Assembly (NCBI RefSeq): GCF_032484785.1
Contig: NZ_JAUETR010000001.1
Span: 2,607,501-2,671,500 of the forward strand
From: Bradyrhizobium sp. SZCCHNS1050
GTDB lineage: Bacteria > Pseudomonadota > Alphaproteobacteria > Rhizobiales > Xanthobacteraceae
Reading direction: 5' to 3'
DNA: 64,000 nt
The notes under the pieces are model-generated. The model was not told the origin of the DNA, searched no databases, and saw only the letters and a list, made by a program, of their open reading frames with translations. Of the stretch, positions 28,076 to 37,386 are shown piece by piece. The position numbers and the translations under genes were made by a program. Positions within the stretch are counted from its first letter, which is position 1, and every line of letters starts with the position of its first letter.

Positions 28076-28135
28076 CGGCGGCTCCGGCCGGCAAGCCGGG
28101 CGCCCGCAGTCAGCGCATCGGAAGGGCACAACAGC

Positions 28136-28162
28136 AAAAAGCCCCGCATCCGCGGGGCTTTT
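28136..28162. terminator. rho-independent terminator (both directions)
   Basis: Stem GCCCCGC (28141-28147) pairs with GCGGGGC (28152-28158) around ATCC. It is flanked by AAAAA on the left and TTTT on the right, so it can terminate both the plus-strand ykvA transcript and the minus-strand TAXI gene that ends at 28195. Confidence 0.85.
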
Positions 28163-28194
28163 CTCTTGATGGGACTTCGTCGAACGCTACGAGC

Positions 28195-29370
28195 TCAGCG
28201 CTGGCCGCGCGCCTGGGCGCGGGCGCTGCCGGTCTTCTCGGCCTCCCAGGCCTGGTACTGCTTGAACAGCGCCTCGCGGTCGGCCTCGCTCGGCATCGCC
28301 CTGCCGGCGCTGCTCTGCTTCAGGAAGTCATCGAAGCGGTCGCGCTGTGCGCCTTCCATGGCGTGGCTCTCCAGCCATTTGCTGGCGGACGGCAGCCGCT
28401 GCCAGCCGGCGAGCGGCGCCGACAGCGAAACCTCCTTCCACTTCGGATGGAACGGCGGATTCTGGAATGCCGGGAATTTGGTGAAGAAGGCGTCGACGAA
28501 GGTCGCGAGCTTGCGATAGCGGTCGGTGTTCGGCGCCCAATTATAGGCGGCGAGCACGGCCGGCACCGCGATCGTGTCGACCTTCTCGCCCTCGGCGATC
28601 AGGTTCGGGTAGTCCTTCGCCGTCAGGGTCGCCGGCAGATAGTCGGTCTGCAGCGGTCGATCGTAGTCGACGTTGACGAGATGGAAGCGGCCGTCGTTCA
28701 CGAAGGTCGAGACCGACTTGTAGGGCTTGCCGCCGACCACGATGACGGCATCGAGCTCGCCGCGCTTCAGCTTCTCCATCGCGATGCGCTGCTCGATGTA
28801 GGCGAAGTTGGCGCGCAGGCCAAGGCGCTCGAACACCGTCAGCGCCGTGACGAAGGTGCCGCCATTCGGCAGGTCGACGCTGACGCGGCGGCCCTCGAGA
28901 TCACGCAGGTTGCGCACCGCGCGCGGCGCGATCACCTGCATCTCTTCATTGTAGAGCTTGGTGACGTAGGTGAACTGCCGCTTGATGTCCTTGGCGAAAC
29001 CCTTGCGCTCGAGGTAGTCGAGCGTATCGGCGCGGACGACGCCGAGATCGACGCCCTGCAGGAACAGGATGTCGGCCACGCTCTGCACCGAGCCGCGGCC
29101 GACGATCGGCAGGACGCGCAGATTGTTGCCGTCGTCGAGCAGCGAGGCCAGATCGGCGCCGAACTGCACATAGGTGCCGCCAATGGTGCCGGTGATGAGC
29201 GTCACCGTGTTGGCGTTCAGCGCCTGCTTGGTCTGCACCGAGCCGAACTGGAAGATCGCCTTGAGGCTGTCGCTCACCTTGGCGGGGTCGAACTCGCCTT
29301 CCTCGGCGTGGGCAGCGAAACCGCACGCAATCATCATTGCGGCCAGGGCCGCTCCAACAAGACGTCGCAT
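28195..29370 (-). CDS. TAXI-family TRAP transporter solute-binding protein
   Basis: Periplasmic binding protein of 391 aa. A Sec signal peptide covers about residues 1-22 (RRLVGAALAAMMIACGFAAHA). The ligand-binding domain shows TLITGTIGGTYVQFGADLAS, the hinge region SVADILFLQGVDLGVVRAD and GRRVSVDLPNGGTFVTA. The C-terminus carries an extra Ala/Gln/Arg-rich tail. ATG at 29370 has the ribosome site AAGGGGG upstream. As with the other binding protein at 25547, no TRAP membrane subunit is encoded nearby; the ligand may be a small organic acid by family precedent. Confidence 0.88.
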   Translation of the reverse strand: MRRLVGAALAAMMIACGFAAHAEEGEFDPAKVSDSLKAIFQFGSVQTKQALNANTVTLITGTIGGTYVQFGADLASLLDDGNNLRVLPIVGRGSVQSVADILFLQGVDLGVVRADTLDYLERKGFAKDIKRQFTYVTKLYNEEMQVIAPRAVRNLRDLEGRRVSVDLPNGGTFVTALTVFERLGLRANFAYIEQRIAMEKLKRGELDAVIVVGGKPYKSVSTFVNDGRFHLVNVDYDRPLQTDYLPATLTAKDYPNLIAEGEKVDTIAVPAVLAAYNWAPNTDRYRKLATFVDAFFTKFPAFQNPPFHPKWKEVSLSAPLAGWQRLPSASKWLESHAMEGAQRDRFDDFLKQSSAGRAMPSEADREALFKQYQAWEAEKTGSARAQARGQR

Positions 29371-29519
29371 CTGTCCCCCTTGATCTAAGGCTGGCACATG
29401 TTTGCGAGCCGGAACGCGGGCAGCGCCAAGTCTCGCCTAGCATCGCCCATGAACAGACTCGAAAATCACGCGTGAAACAAAAAAATGAAACGAGGCGGCA
29501 TCGCTGCCGTCACGAGCGT

Positions 29520-30539
29520 TCAGTTCTGCAGTTGATCGAGCCTGCGCTGCGCTTCAGCCGAGCCGAGCTGGGCGGCGCGGCGGTACCAGTTGCGAGCCGC
29601 AGCCGGATCGGCATTGATGTTGCGGATGTCCTTCGTCCCCAGCACGTGGGGATCGTAGGTCTGCGCAAGCATCAGCGCCGCGGCCGGTTCTTGCGCCTCG
29701 GCCGCGCGCTCCAGCAGCAGTCGGGCCGGCGGGATGTCGCCCGCGGCCAGCAGGCTCTTGGCGCGTTTCATGATGCCCGCGAGTTCGTCGGGATCTAGCC
29801 GGCGGACCTGCGCGGGCGGCGGAGCGGCGGTCACGGCGCCGAGGCCGGGTGCGACGATTGCCGATCCGGCGCCCGGCGAATTGATCGAGGATGGCTCCAT
29901 CGCGCTCGGGGCCGGCGCGGACGGTGCCGTGGCGAAGCTCGGTGGTGCTGCAACCGGCGCGGGCTGCGTCACACTGCGATTCTGCAGCGCTGTCTGGTAG
30001 GCGTTGGCGATGTCGTCACGCGTCGGGGCCACGGCTGCCGTCTGCACCGGCGCCGCCGCAGCCGGCGGCTCGGCGGGCGGCAGTCGCGCCGGCTCGTTCA
30101 GCTGCATGTCGCGCGCGGTGAGCTGCGTGTTGGTGGCCTGCGGCGGGGCCGTCGGGTCCGGCGTGGCGCCGATGATGGAAGCCTTGGCACTGGCGATCAG
30201 GTCGCGCGTCGCATCCGAGGTGACAAGCGCGAAGAGCACCGCGACGCCGGCCGCAGCCACCACGGCGAGAAGAATCCGGGACGAGACCGAGACGCGGCGG
30301 GCCCGCTCCGGCCACTGGTCCTCGAAATGCGTGCTGTCGATCTGGTTGCCGCTCTCATACTCAGAGAGGAACATCGGCATCGATTCGTCGTTTGGATAGT
30401 TGTCCTGGGTCGACCGGCCGAAACGATAGCTCGGGGGGCGCTCCTGAGGGAGTTCGTCGGGGAAAGGCCTGAAGTCAGGCTCCGAAGGAGTTCTGTTGTT
30501 GAAACGCCCGCGCGTCGTCCGCTCAGCCATGGCCTTCAT
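29520..30539 (-). CDS. Sel1-type repeat protein with single membrane anchor and Pro/Ala linker
   Basis: Protein of 339 aa that I do not recognise by name. Residues 1-80 are polar and cytoplasmic. One hydrophobic helix follows (VSSRILLAVVAAAGVAVLFAL, about 83-103). A long Pro/Ala-rich linker leads to a C-terminal helical part with two Sel1/TPR-like units (GDIPPARLLLERAAEAQEPA and PAAARNWYRRAAQLGSAEAQ). This layout resembles scaffold proteins bridging the inner membrane and the periplasm. The start is uncertain among ATG codons at 30539, 30530 and 30563. Confidence 0.75.
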   Translation of the reverse strand: MKAMAERTTRGRFNNRTPSEPDFRPFPDELPQERPPSYRFGRSTQDNYPNDESMPMFLSEYESGNQIDSTHFEDQWPERARRVSVSSRILLAVVAAAGVAVLFALVTSDATRDLIASAKASIIGATPDPTAPPQATNTQLTARDMQLNEPARLPPAEPPAAAAPVQTAAVAPTRDDIANAYQTALQNRSVTQPAPVAAPPSFATAPSAPAPSAMEPSSINSPGAGSAIVAPGLGAVTAAPPPAQVRRLDPDELAGIMKRAKSLLAAGDIPPARLLLERAAEAQEPAAALMLAQTYDPHVLGTKDIRNINADPAAARNWYRRAAQLGSAEAQRRLDQLQN

Positions 30540-31050
30540 CCCCATCTCAACTTCACGCAACATACTTTTGGTCCCAAGCCCGTCAGAAGCTCGAGACACG
30601 TCACGATTGCCAGAGGCACCCCACTGCCGACAACTAATTGACTAATTGAATCCGACTAAAAGTGGACGAGAGCCGGCATGATTCTGGAAACATTTTGATC
30701 TGATTGTGGCAACGCACGTGCGACATCGCACGGCACCAAATCCAGAAACGTCGTGATAACAACGGCAAAGCCTCAAATTAACCACGCCATAATGTGGCGC
30801 GGTTGCGTTAACCAAGAAACGCTCGTTTTCGGATTTTCTGCTTCCGGTTGCGAATCCGTGGCGCCGGCGCGGCAGCCCGCCGAACAAATTTGCGACCGCC
30901 GCGCAGCGCGCGGATGTCACAGCGACGCCGGGCCGGCTCGAGCATTCCATCGGCACAACAGCCGGGGCTCTGCTCGGTTTGGTTGCACGGATCAGGGCGA
31001 GGCTATCCCGGGGAGTACAGCCCCCCGGGGGCCTTCATTGCGCGACGTCC
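30540..31050. other. 511-bp intergenic region upstream of the Sel1-type gene
   Basis: The region holds a short tandem repeat CTAATTGACTAATTGA near 30632-30647 and an AT-richer stretch (30740-30840). A CCCGGGG/CCCCGGG hairpin lies near 31014-31034, just downstream of the quinone oxidoreductase stop at 31051, and could be its terminator. No open frame with a supported start or recognisable product was found. Confidence 0.5.
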
Positions 31051-32025
31051 TCAGGGGTGCAGGATCACCTTGCCCATCGCCTGGCGGCCGGCCAGCACCT
31101 TCAAGGCATCGGCGGTCTGAGCCAGCGGGAAGGTGCGGTCGACATGCGACGACAGCTTGCCCTCCGCGGTCCACTGCACGAGCTTTTCGAGGTTGGCGCG
31201 GTTCTTGGCGGGGTTGAGTCGGGTCCAGGCGCCCCAGAACACGCCGCGGATATCACAGCCCTTCAGCAGCGCGAGGTTCAGCGGCATCTTCGGGATGTCG
31301 CCGGCCGCGAAGCCGATCACCAGGAACCGGCCCTCCCACGCGATGGAACGCAGCGCCGCCTCGGCGTAGGCGCCTCCGACGGGATCGAAGATGATGTCGG
31401 CACCCTTGCCGTCGGTGAGCCGCCGCAGTCCCTCCTTGAGATCCTCCTTGGCGTAGTTCAACGTCAGCGTCGCGCCGTGCTGCCTGGCAAATTCGAGCTT
31501 CTCGTCCGAAGAGGCGCAGGCGATGACCTTCAACCCCATCAGCTTGCCCAGCTCGCAAGCCGCCAGGCCGGTGCCGCCGGCGGCGCCAAGCACGGCCAGC
31601 GTCTCGCCCGGTTTCGGACTGGCACGATCCTCCAGCGCATGCAGCGCAGTGCCGTAGATGATGATGATGCCGGCGGCGCGATCGAAATCGAGATTGTCCG
31701 GAATCTTGACGATCGAGGCGGCCGGCAGCGCGATCTTTTCGCGCGCGCCGTTGTGGCCGCAGGAGGCAACGACACGGTCGCCGACCTTCAGTTCGGTGAC
31801 GCCATCGCCGACGCTCTCGATGACACCCGCGACCTCCGCACCCGGCGAGAACGGGAACGGCGGCTTGATCTGGTACTTGCCTTGGATCATCAGGATGTCG
31901 AAGAAGTTCAGCGCCGCCGCCTTGATCGCAATCACGGCCTCGCCGGGACCGGCCACCGGATCTGGCACCTCGGTGAGGACGAGATCGTCGGGCTGACAGA
32001 ATTGCGAGCAGAGAATGGCTTTCAT
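31051..32025 (-). CDS. NADPH:quinone oxidoreductase (zinc-independent MDR family)
   Basis: Medium-chain dehydrogenase/reductase of 324 aa, cytoplasmic. The N-terminal GroES-like domain (FSPGAEVAGVIESVGDGV) is followed by a Rossmann domain with AVLGAAGGTGLAACELGKLM as the NADPH loop and IFDPVGG. Zinc-ligand cysteines of alcohol dehydrogenases are absent, which marks the quinone reductase branch. ATG at 32025 is chosen for the AAGGAGC ribosome site; the frame is open 28 codons upstream without support. It is divergent from the IalB-like gene at 32288. Confidence 0.93.
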   Translation of the reverse strand: MKAILCSQFCQPDDLVLTEVPDPVAGPGEAVIAIKAAALNFFDILMIQGKYQIKPPFPFSPGAEVAGVIESVGDGVTELKVGDRVVASCGHNGAREKIALPAASIVKIPDNLDFDRAAGIIIIYGTALHALEDRASPKPGETLAVLGAAGGTGLAACELGKLMGLKVIACASSDEKLEFARQHGATLTLNYAKEDLKEGLRRLTDGKGADIIFDPVGGAYAEAALRSIAWEGRFLVIGFAAGDIPKMPLNLALLKGCDIRGVFWGAWTRLNPAKNRANLEKLVQWTAEGKLSSHVDRTFPLAQTADALKVLAGRQAMGKVILHP

Positions 32026-32287
32026 GGGCGCTCCTTGGTCGTTGCCGCCGGATCGAGGTCCGGCTTTGGGAACGTCATGCCGGATTTGCCGCCGCGCCAC
32101 AATCATCATCAGGCCGCGGCAGCTGCGCAGCGCCGGGCCAGGGACGCGGAGCGCCGGACAATCCGGCTCTGCGGCCTTTGCAAGCGGTGCATTTAGCCGC
32201 TATCCATCGCGACCACGGTCAGCGATTCCGGGCCATTATCCAGTCACAATATTGGTGGAACGAAGTCGCGGGGGAACTCAACGTATC

Positions 32288-32899
32288 ATGTTGTTCGGGC
32301 GATTGTTGACAACGCTGGTCGGCGGCGTGCTGCTGTTCGGAGCTCCGAGCCTCGTAGCGGCACAGAGCGCCGCGCCAAAGGCCGCAGCTCCGCATCCGAA
32401 GGCCGCACCGAAATCGGAATCGAAGCCGGCCGTTCCCAACATCGGCGGCGCGGAACCGACGCTGATCGGACAGTTCGGCGGCTGGGGCGCCTATACCGCG
32501 ATGCCCGGCGGCAAGAAGGTCTGCTTCGCGCTGGCCAAGCCGACATCCTCCAAGACCAATCCGCCCAACCGTCCGCGCGATCCCGCCTATGCCTTCGTGT
32601 CGACCCGGCCCTCCGAGAAGGTCTTCAACGAGGTCTCGATCATGATCGGCTATGCGCTGAAGCCGGGATCCGACGCCACGGTGGAGGTCGGCGGAGCCTC
32701 CTATGCCATGTATACCCAGGGCGACGGACTTTGGATCAAGAACGCCGCGGAGGAAGAGCGGATGGTCGATGCCATGCGCAAGGCGCCCGAGGCCGTGGTC
32801 AAGGGCGTCTCGGCCAAGGGCACGGAGACCACCGACGTGTTCTCACTGAAGGGCCTCGCCCAGGCGCTCGACCGCATCGGGCAGGATTGCCGCCGGTAG
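32288..32899 (+). CDS. invasion-associated locus B (IalB) family protein
   Basis: Exported protein of 203 aa with a Sec signal peptide (residues 1-25, GRLLTTLVGGVLLFGAPSLVAA). An Ala/Pro/Lys-rich segment (about 26-50) precedes the IalB domain: LIGQFGGWGAYTAM, KKVCFALAKP, FVSTRPSEKVFNEVSIMIGY and GLAQALDRIGQDC. The two cysteines (KKVCF and QDCRR) may form a disulfide. Named after a Bartonella protein needed for erythrocyte entry, but common in free-living alphaproteobacteria with unknown role. ATG at 32288 begins the signal peptide. Confidence 0.9.
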   Translation: MLFGRLLTTLVGGVLLFGAPSLVAAQSAAPKAAAPHPKAAPKSESKPAVPNIGGAEPTLIGQFGGWGAYTAMPGGKKVCFALAKPTSSKTNPPNRPRDPAYAFVSTRPSEKVFNEVSIMIGYALKPGSDATVEVGGASYAMYTQGDGLWIKNAAEEERMVDAMRKAPEAVVKGVSAKGTETTDVFSLKGLAQALDRIGQDCRR

Positions 32900-33014
32900 A
32901 CGGCGGCCGCTGGTACCGCTCGTCAGACGGGTCGCATTTGCCGGCCGGATCGTTATATAAACCCGCTGAACGCCTTCGGCCGCCGCGGCCGGGCAGCACT
33001 TTGGGCCCATCGAC

Positions 33015-34226
33015 ATGGCAACGACTGCCGGGCTGCGCGACTCCTCTGCGCCCCTCGAAAAGACTCCGCTCGAAACCTACGTCCCGCCGGCGAAGCCCTC
33101 GCTGATCGGCCTGTCACGCGCGGAGCTGGCAGCAAGGCTCGGCCAGGTCGGAGTGCCAGAGCGCCAGCAGAAGATGCGGGTGCAGCAGTTGTGGCACTGG
33201 ATCTATTTCCGGGGCGCCAGGTCGTTCGACGAGATGACATCGGTATCGAAGGACACACGCACCGCGCTGGCCGAACATTTCACGGTCGAGCGTCCCGAGG
33301 TCGTGGCCGAGCAGATCTCCAACGACGGCACCCGCAAATGGCTGCTGCGGCTGCCGAGCGGCGACAATCTGCAGAAGGCCCACGAGGTCGAGTGCGTCTA
33401 CATCCCCGAGACCGATCGCGGCACGCTCTGCGTCTCCTCCCAGGTCGGCTGCACGCTCAACTGTTCGTTCTGCCACACCGGCACGCAGCGGCTGGTGCGC
33501 AACCTGACGGCCGGCGAGATCGTCGGCCAGGTCATGGTGGCGCGCGACCGGCTGAACGACTGGGCCGACCGCGAGACCCCGCTCGGCAACCGGCTCATCA
33601 CCAACATCGTCATGATGGGAATGGGCGAGCCGCTGTACAATTTCGACGCGGTGCGCGACGCGCTGCTGATCGTCTCCGACAATGAGGGCATCGGCATCTC
33701 CCGCCGCCGCATCACGCTGTCGACCTCCGGCGTGGTGCCGAACATCAAGCGCGCCGGCGAGGAGATCGGCGTGATGCTGGCGATCTCGCTGCATGCGGTT
33801 CGCGACGAGCTGCGCAACGAGCTGGTGCCGCTCAACCGCAAATATCCGATCGCCGAGCTGCTGCAGGCCTGCCGCGACTATCCCGGCGCATCCAACGCGC
33901 GCCGCATCACCTTCGAATATGTGATGCTCAAGGGCGTCAATGATTCGCTCGACGACGCCCGGCTGCTGGTCAAGCTGCTGAAGGGCATTCCGGCCAAGAT
34001 CAACCTGATCCCGTTCAATCCCTGGCCCGGCTCGGCGTATGAGTGCTCGGACTGGGAGCAGATCGAGAAGTTCTCGGAATACGTCTTCAACGCGGGCTAT
34101 TCGTCGCCGGTGCGCACGCCGCGCGGCCGCGACATCCTCGCCGCCTGCGGCCAGTTGAAGTCGGAGACGGAGAAGCTGTCCGCGCGGGAGCGTCAGGCAC
34201 TGCGCGCGATGGCGATGACGGATTGA
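33015..34226 (+). CDS. rlmN: 23S rRNA (adenine-2503-C2)-methyltransferase RlmN
   Basis: Radical SAM RNA methyltransferase of 403 aa that makes 2-methyladenosine in 23S rRNA (A2503) and some tRNAs. The iron-sulfur motif CTLNCSFC gives Cys146, Cys150 and Cys153. Downstream blocks are [31 protein letters not shown] and [20 protein letters not shown]. The catalytic C-terminal Cys378 is in ILAACGQL. All are intact. The N-terminal accessory domain covers about residues 1-100. The gene is followed by a palindromic repeat at 34259. Confidence 0.97.
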   Translation: MATTAGLRDSSAPLEKTPLETYVPPAKPSLIGLSRAELAARLGQVGVPERQQKMRVQQLWHWIYFRGARSFDEMTSVSKDTRTALAEHFTVERPEVVAEQISNDGTRKWLLRLPSGDNLQKAHEVECVYIPETDRGTLCVSSQVGCTLNCSFCHTGTQRLVRNLTAGEIVGQVMVARDRLNDWADRETPLGNRLITNIVMMGMGEPLYNFDAVRDALLIVSDNEGIGISRRRITLSTSGVVPNIKRAGEEIGVMLAISLHAVRDELRNELVPLNRKYPIAELLQACRDYPGASNARRITFEYVMLKGVNDSLDDARLLVKLLKGIPAKINLIPFNPWPGSAYECSDWEQIEKFSEYVFNAGYSSPVRTPRGRDILAACGQLKSETEKLSARERQALRAMAMTD

Positions 34227-34258
34227 TGATTGATCGCGCCTGCATCTCCGAACGAGAT

Positions 34259-34337
34259 CGTCATGCCCGGGCTTGACCCGGGCGCCATCGATTCATCGAC
34301 CGAGAGATGGATGGCCGGCTCATGCCGGGCCATGACG
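34259..34337. repeat. intergenic palindromic repeat, relative of 20159-20241
   Basis: The ends CGTCATGCCCGGGCTTGACC and GCTCATGCCGGGCCATGACG are imperfect inverted copies around about 40 bp. The core CATGCCCGGGCTTG matches the family at 20159. It lies 33 bp after the rlmN stop and may serve as transcription terminator or mRNA end. Confidence 0.75.
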
Positions 34338-34382
34338 AGCGAAGAAAGCGGGGCCTCGCTTGGGTAATACGGGTCTAAAGCC

Positions 34383-34868
34383 ATGGCGCTGATCGGTCGT
34401 CTCGTCGTGATCGCGCTCGCGTTTCTTGCCGCGTGCTTCCTCGCGGGGCTGATCGTGGTGACCGCGGTCCTGTTTCCGGAGTTCTCCGATCTCGGCAACG
34501 GCCCGATCGATCAGGGCGCGTTCGAGGTCATCATCGGCTTCGGCTTCATCTTCGTGTCGGGCTTCGCGCTGATCCCGGCGCTGCTGATCGCACTGATCAC
34601 CGAGGCTTTCTCGATCCGCAGCGTGCTCGCCTACGCGATCGGCGGCGGCGTGGTCGGCGCAGCCTGCTATCTCGGCCTGGTCCCGTTCGATCCCGAGACC
34701 TTCCGGTTCGAGGGCATCGTGCGTCGCCATCTCGAGATCCTGACCGGGGCCGGCATCGTCGGCGGACTGGTCTATTGGCTGATTGCCGGCCGCAACGCCG
34801 GCCGCTGGCGCGAGCCGTCGCCGCGCCTGCCGCCACCGCCGCCATTGCCGTCGGGATCGCCACGTTGA
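34383..34868 (+). CDS. hypothetical four-helix membrane protein
   Basis: Membrane protein of 161 aa that I do not recognise. Four hydrophobic helices are visible at about 6-30 (LVVIALAFLAACFLAGLIVV), 48-72, 78-100 and 118-138. The C-terminus is Pro-rich (EPSPRLPPPPPLPSG), ending in a basic tail. There is no signal peptidase site. It is 46 bp upstream of the PAP2 phosphatase gene in the same direction and may be cotranscribed with it. Confidence 0.75.
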   Translation: MALIGRLVVIALAFLAACFLAGLIVVTAVLFPEFSDLGNGPIDQGAFEVIIGFGFIFVSGFALIPALLIALITEAFSIRSVLAYAIGGGVVGAACYLGLVPFDPETFRFEGIVRRHLEILTGAGIVGGLVYWLIAGRNAGRWREPSPRLPPPPPLPSGSPR

Positions 34869-34914
34869 GCCGCCGGCCTTTCCATCGCCATCCGCTTTCG
34901 CTAAACCGCGCGCC

Positions 34915-35694
34915 ATGAACCGGACCGGCCTCTTCATCGCATTGTCGCTCGCGCTCGTCATCGGCGTGCTGTTCGGCGTCTATCCCGAGCTCGACCTCAA
35001 GCTGGCCGCGCTGTTCTACGATCCGCGCACGCACAGCTTCCCCGTGAAGCTCGACGGCTATGCTGCGTTCGCGCGCGATGCCGCGATGTGGGTCGCCTGG
35101 GGCATCGCGCTGCCGTCCATCGTTGCGCTGGTCGTGAAGCTCGTCCGTCCCGACCGGCCGCTGCTGGTGAAGGGCCGCACCGTGGCGTTCCTGCTGCTGA
35201 CCTTGTCGCTCTCGGCCGGCGTGCTCACCAACTTCACCTTCAAATCCTATTGGGGCCGGCCGCGCCCGGTTGTGGTGGCCGAGTTCGGCGGCGACATGCA
35301 GTTCGTGCCGTGGTGGGATCCGCGCGGCGGCTGCGGCCGCAACTGCTCGTTCTTCTCCGGAGAGGGAGCCACCGCATTCTGGACCCTGGCGCCGGCCGCG
35401 CTGACGCCGCCCGCGATCCGGCCCGTCGCCTACGGCGCCGCCGTCCTGTTCGGCATCGCCACCTCGGTGTTGCGGATGGCGTTTGGCGGACATTTCTTCA
35501 CCGACATCGCCGCGGCCGGCCTCGTCACCTTCATCGTGATCTGGCTGCTGCACGGCTACATCTACCGCTGGCCGTCCACCCGCCTCACCGACGCCGGCAT
35601 CGACGCCGCCCTGACCCGCTTCGCCTGGCCGGGCTTCCGCCTGATGCGCCGGCTGTTCGGCCGCCGTACCGCGGATACCAGCCCCGCGGCCTGA
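34915..35694 (+). CDS. PAP2 family phosphatase
   Basis: Inner-membrane lipid phosphatase of 259 aa with about six helices. Family motifs are KSYWGRPRP (Lys110, Arg117), CSFFSGEGA (Ser148 in place of the usual PSGH, Glu150 where His is expected), and SVLRMAFGGHFFTD (Arg187, nucleophile His193, Asp197). The SGE version occurs in a subgroup of alphaproteobacterial PAP2 proteins. Possible substrates are lipid A phosphates, undecaprenyl diphosphate or phosphatidylglycerol phosphate. ATG at 34915 is chosen; it begins the first helix. Confidence 0.9.
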   Translation: MNRTGLFIALSLALVIGVLFGVYPELDLKLAALFYDPRTHSFPVKLDGYAAFARDAAMWVAWGIALPSIVALVVKLVRPDRPLLVKGRTVAFLLLTLSLSAGVLTNFTFKSYWGRPRPVVVAEFGGDMQFVPWWDPRGGCGRNCSFFSGEGATAFWTLAPAALTPPAIRPVAYGAAVLFGIATSVLRMAFGGHFFTDIAAAGLVTFIVIWLLHGYIYRWPSTRLTDAGIDAALTRFAWPGFRLMRRLFGRRTADTSPAA

Positions 35695-35773
35695 GCGCGG
35701 GCCGGTCGCCCTCAGTCGCCATTAAAGGCGTGCCCAGCAACGCAAAATCTGTTATTCGCGCCCGAATTTCTGA

Positions 35774-37144
<1,371 letters not shown>

Positions 37145-37184
37145 GTTGGAGCTGTCGAGCGCAATCCGCGCCGTCTCCACCGCT

Positions 37185-37304
37185 GTCGTCCCTGCGAACG
37201 CAGGGACCCATATCCACCGACTGACACGGTGAGAGCCGGCTGCGGCTCCAGCCATCGCAAAACTGGATCCTGTGAGTATGGGTCCCCGCGTTCGCAGGGA
37301 CGAC
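37185..37304. repeat. intergenic inverted repeat (GTCGTCCCTGCGAACGCAGGGAC type)
   Basis: Arms at 37185-37212 and 37277-37304 match as inverted copies at 27 of 28 positions, with 64 bp between them. Each arm itself is a hairpin (CCCTGCG-aa-CGCAGGG). The same family occurs at 52686-52802, whose left arm is identical to this one. Confidence 0.88.
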
Positions 37305-37335
37305 ACCGAACAGGACGAAACGGATTGCCACTTAC

Positions 37336-37366
37336 AAAAATGGCCGGGATCGCTCCCGGCCATTTT
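37336..37366. terminator. rho-independent terminator (both directions)
   Basis: Stem TGGCCGGGA (37341-37349) pairs with TCCCGGCCA (37354-37362) around TCGC. It has AAAAA on the left and TTTT on the right. It lies between the convergent argG and OmpA-family genes, 20 bp before the latter's stop, and can serve both. Confidence 0.88.
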
Positions 37367-37386
37367 CATTTTGGCTCAGTCGCGTC

